A stretch of 16,241 nt of DNA from Desulfobacula sp. (GTDB lineage: Bacteria > Desulfobacterota > Desulfobacteria > Desulfobacterales > Desulfobacteraceae): NCBI RefSeq assembly GCF_021107415.1, contig NZ_JAIOSW010000210.1, positions 1-16,241 of the forward strand. Reading direction: 5' to 3'. Positions 15,657-16,241 of this stretch are shown here, piece after piece (within the stretch, counting starts at the first letter, position 1; each line of letters begins with the position of its first letter). The position numbers and the translations under genes are program-made. Under the pieces are notes generated by a model that ran no database searches, was not told where the DNA came from, and was given only the letters and a program-made list of their open reading frames with translations.

Positions 15657-16004
15657 TTAACTTTTGCTCAATTCTTTATATGCATCATCTGCATGTTTTT
15701 GTATGTTGAATACGTTATCCAGTTTTGTCAAGGACAGAGCATTCATCACATTTGTGCCCAATCCGGCCAAAATAAACTTTTTGCCATATTTTTTGCTCCA
15801 TTGAAGGCCTTCCACAAGGGTTGCGATACCGGAACTGTCCATAAAAGAGACGCCTGAAAGATTGACAATAATCCCTTTAACCCCTTTTTCAAAAAATGGA
15901 ACCAGTTTATCCCGCAAACCTGGGGAGGTGAACATATCAACTTCACCTTCAACTATAATGACACCGATATTTTCTTTTTCTTCACTTTTAATTTTAAAAC
16001 TCAT
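15657..16004 (-). CDS. STAS-domain protein, MlaB-like
   Basis: This 115-residue single-domain cytoplasmic STAS protein (anti-sigma-antagonist fold) has the pattern GEVDMFTSPGLRDKL, then GIIVNLSGVSFMDSSGIATLVEG with the conserved DSSG at 56-59, the usual phosphorylatable serine site. The ATG at 16004 with AATAGG before it is preferred to a TTG at 16022, which would overlap mlaD. It sits between mlaD and mlaC, so it is probably the MlaB subunit that binds and activates the ATPase MlaF. A stand-alone anti-anti-sigma role is the alternative, but context favours MlaB. Confidence 0.85.
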   Translation of the reverse strand: MSFKIKSEEKENIGVIIVEGEVDMFTSPGLRDKLVPFFEKGVKGIIVNLSGVSFMDSSGIATLVEGLQWSKKYGKKFILAGLGTNVMNALSLTKLDNVFNIQKHADDAYKELSKS

Positions 16005-16011
16005 AAGCCTA

Positions 16012-16241
16012 TTATTTTTCAAAAATATATTTGCTGACTAATTCTTCCAGGCTGATGGCAGATTCCGTATCCATTAAAGAATCTTTATCTCCCAAATAAT
16101 CATCAGAACCGCCCGGCGATAACTTGACAAACTTGTCTCCTATAACTCCTTTTGTACGAATGGAAGCAATTGTATCATCCGTAATTTTCGTCCCCTTTTT
16201 TATTTCCATCTGTACAAGGGCTTCATTTTCTTCAAGGGTAA
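16012..16241 (-). CDS. mlaD: MlaD-type MCE-family protein, C-terminal part
   Basis: The frame is open to the window edge, so the N-terminal membrane helix and start are missing; an internal ATG at 16209 is not the true start. The 76 visible residues carry the end of an MCE domain: LVQMEIKKGTKITDDT, then TKGVIGDKFVKLSPGG, then the short tail ESAISLEELVSKYIFEK that is typical of outer-membrane lipid asymmetry MlaD proteins rather than long mycobacterial Mce proteins. MlaD forms a hexameric lipid-conducting ring anchored in the inner membrane. The STAS gene starts 7 nt downstream. Confidence 0.88.
   Translation of the reverse strand, partial: TLEENEALVQMEIKKGTKITDDTIASIRTKGVIGDKFVKLSPGGSDDYLGDKDSLMDTESAISLEELVSKYIFEK

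Noticed and set aside
16022..16022. TTG start extending the STAS protein by six residues
   Set aside because: It would overlap the mlaD stop and lacks a ribosome site; the ATG at 16004 has AATAGG just upstream.

Overview
The window is AT-rich and looks like a Gram-negative chromosome. The right edge carries an Mla-type outer-membrane lipid transport cluster. The gene mix (Mla genes with a STAS gene between mlaD and mlaC, several peptide-type ABC importers, an AtuA/DUF4387 pair) suggests a Desulfobacterota-like proteobacterium. That placement is an inference; no rRNA or marker gene is present. I see no tRNA, rRNA, CRISPR array, transposase or phage gene.

Layout. Positions 1-5159 (minus strand) hold a peptide/nickel-type (Dpp/Opp) ABC importer operon in the order substrate-binding protein, two permeases, ATPase D, ATPase F; ATPase F is cut by the window edge. 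Positions 5160-5622 are a 463-bp AT-rich divergent regulatory region. It has a perfect 24-bp inverted repeat (5251-5317) whose arms each contain an 18-bp palindrome, and a 15-bp LysR-type T-N11-A palindrome (5424-5438). Positions 5623-12195 (plus strand) hold a second, diverged importer operon with the same gene order. It ends in a C45-family Ntn-hydrolase (penicillin acyltransferase/carcinine hydrolase-like) fused to it translationally. Positions 12223-14845 (minus strand) hold an AtuA (DUF1446) - DUF4387 - LysR regulator cluster, convergent with operon 2. Positions 15022-16241 (minus strand) hold mlaD (partial) - STAS (MlaB-like) - mlaC.

How it may work together (inference). Two high-affinity periplasmic systems import peptides or peptide-like amides from a shared divergent control region. 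The second delivers a substrate to a cytoplasmic autoproteolytic amidase/acyltransferase. The LysR protein is encoded next to both systems; LysR-type dyads lie both in the divergent region and upstream of the AtuA gene, so it may link the two. The two binding-protein genes share 5' leader and signal-peptide DNA far better than their mature parts, which suggests leader exchange or constraint.
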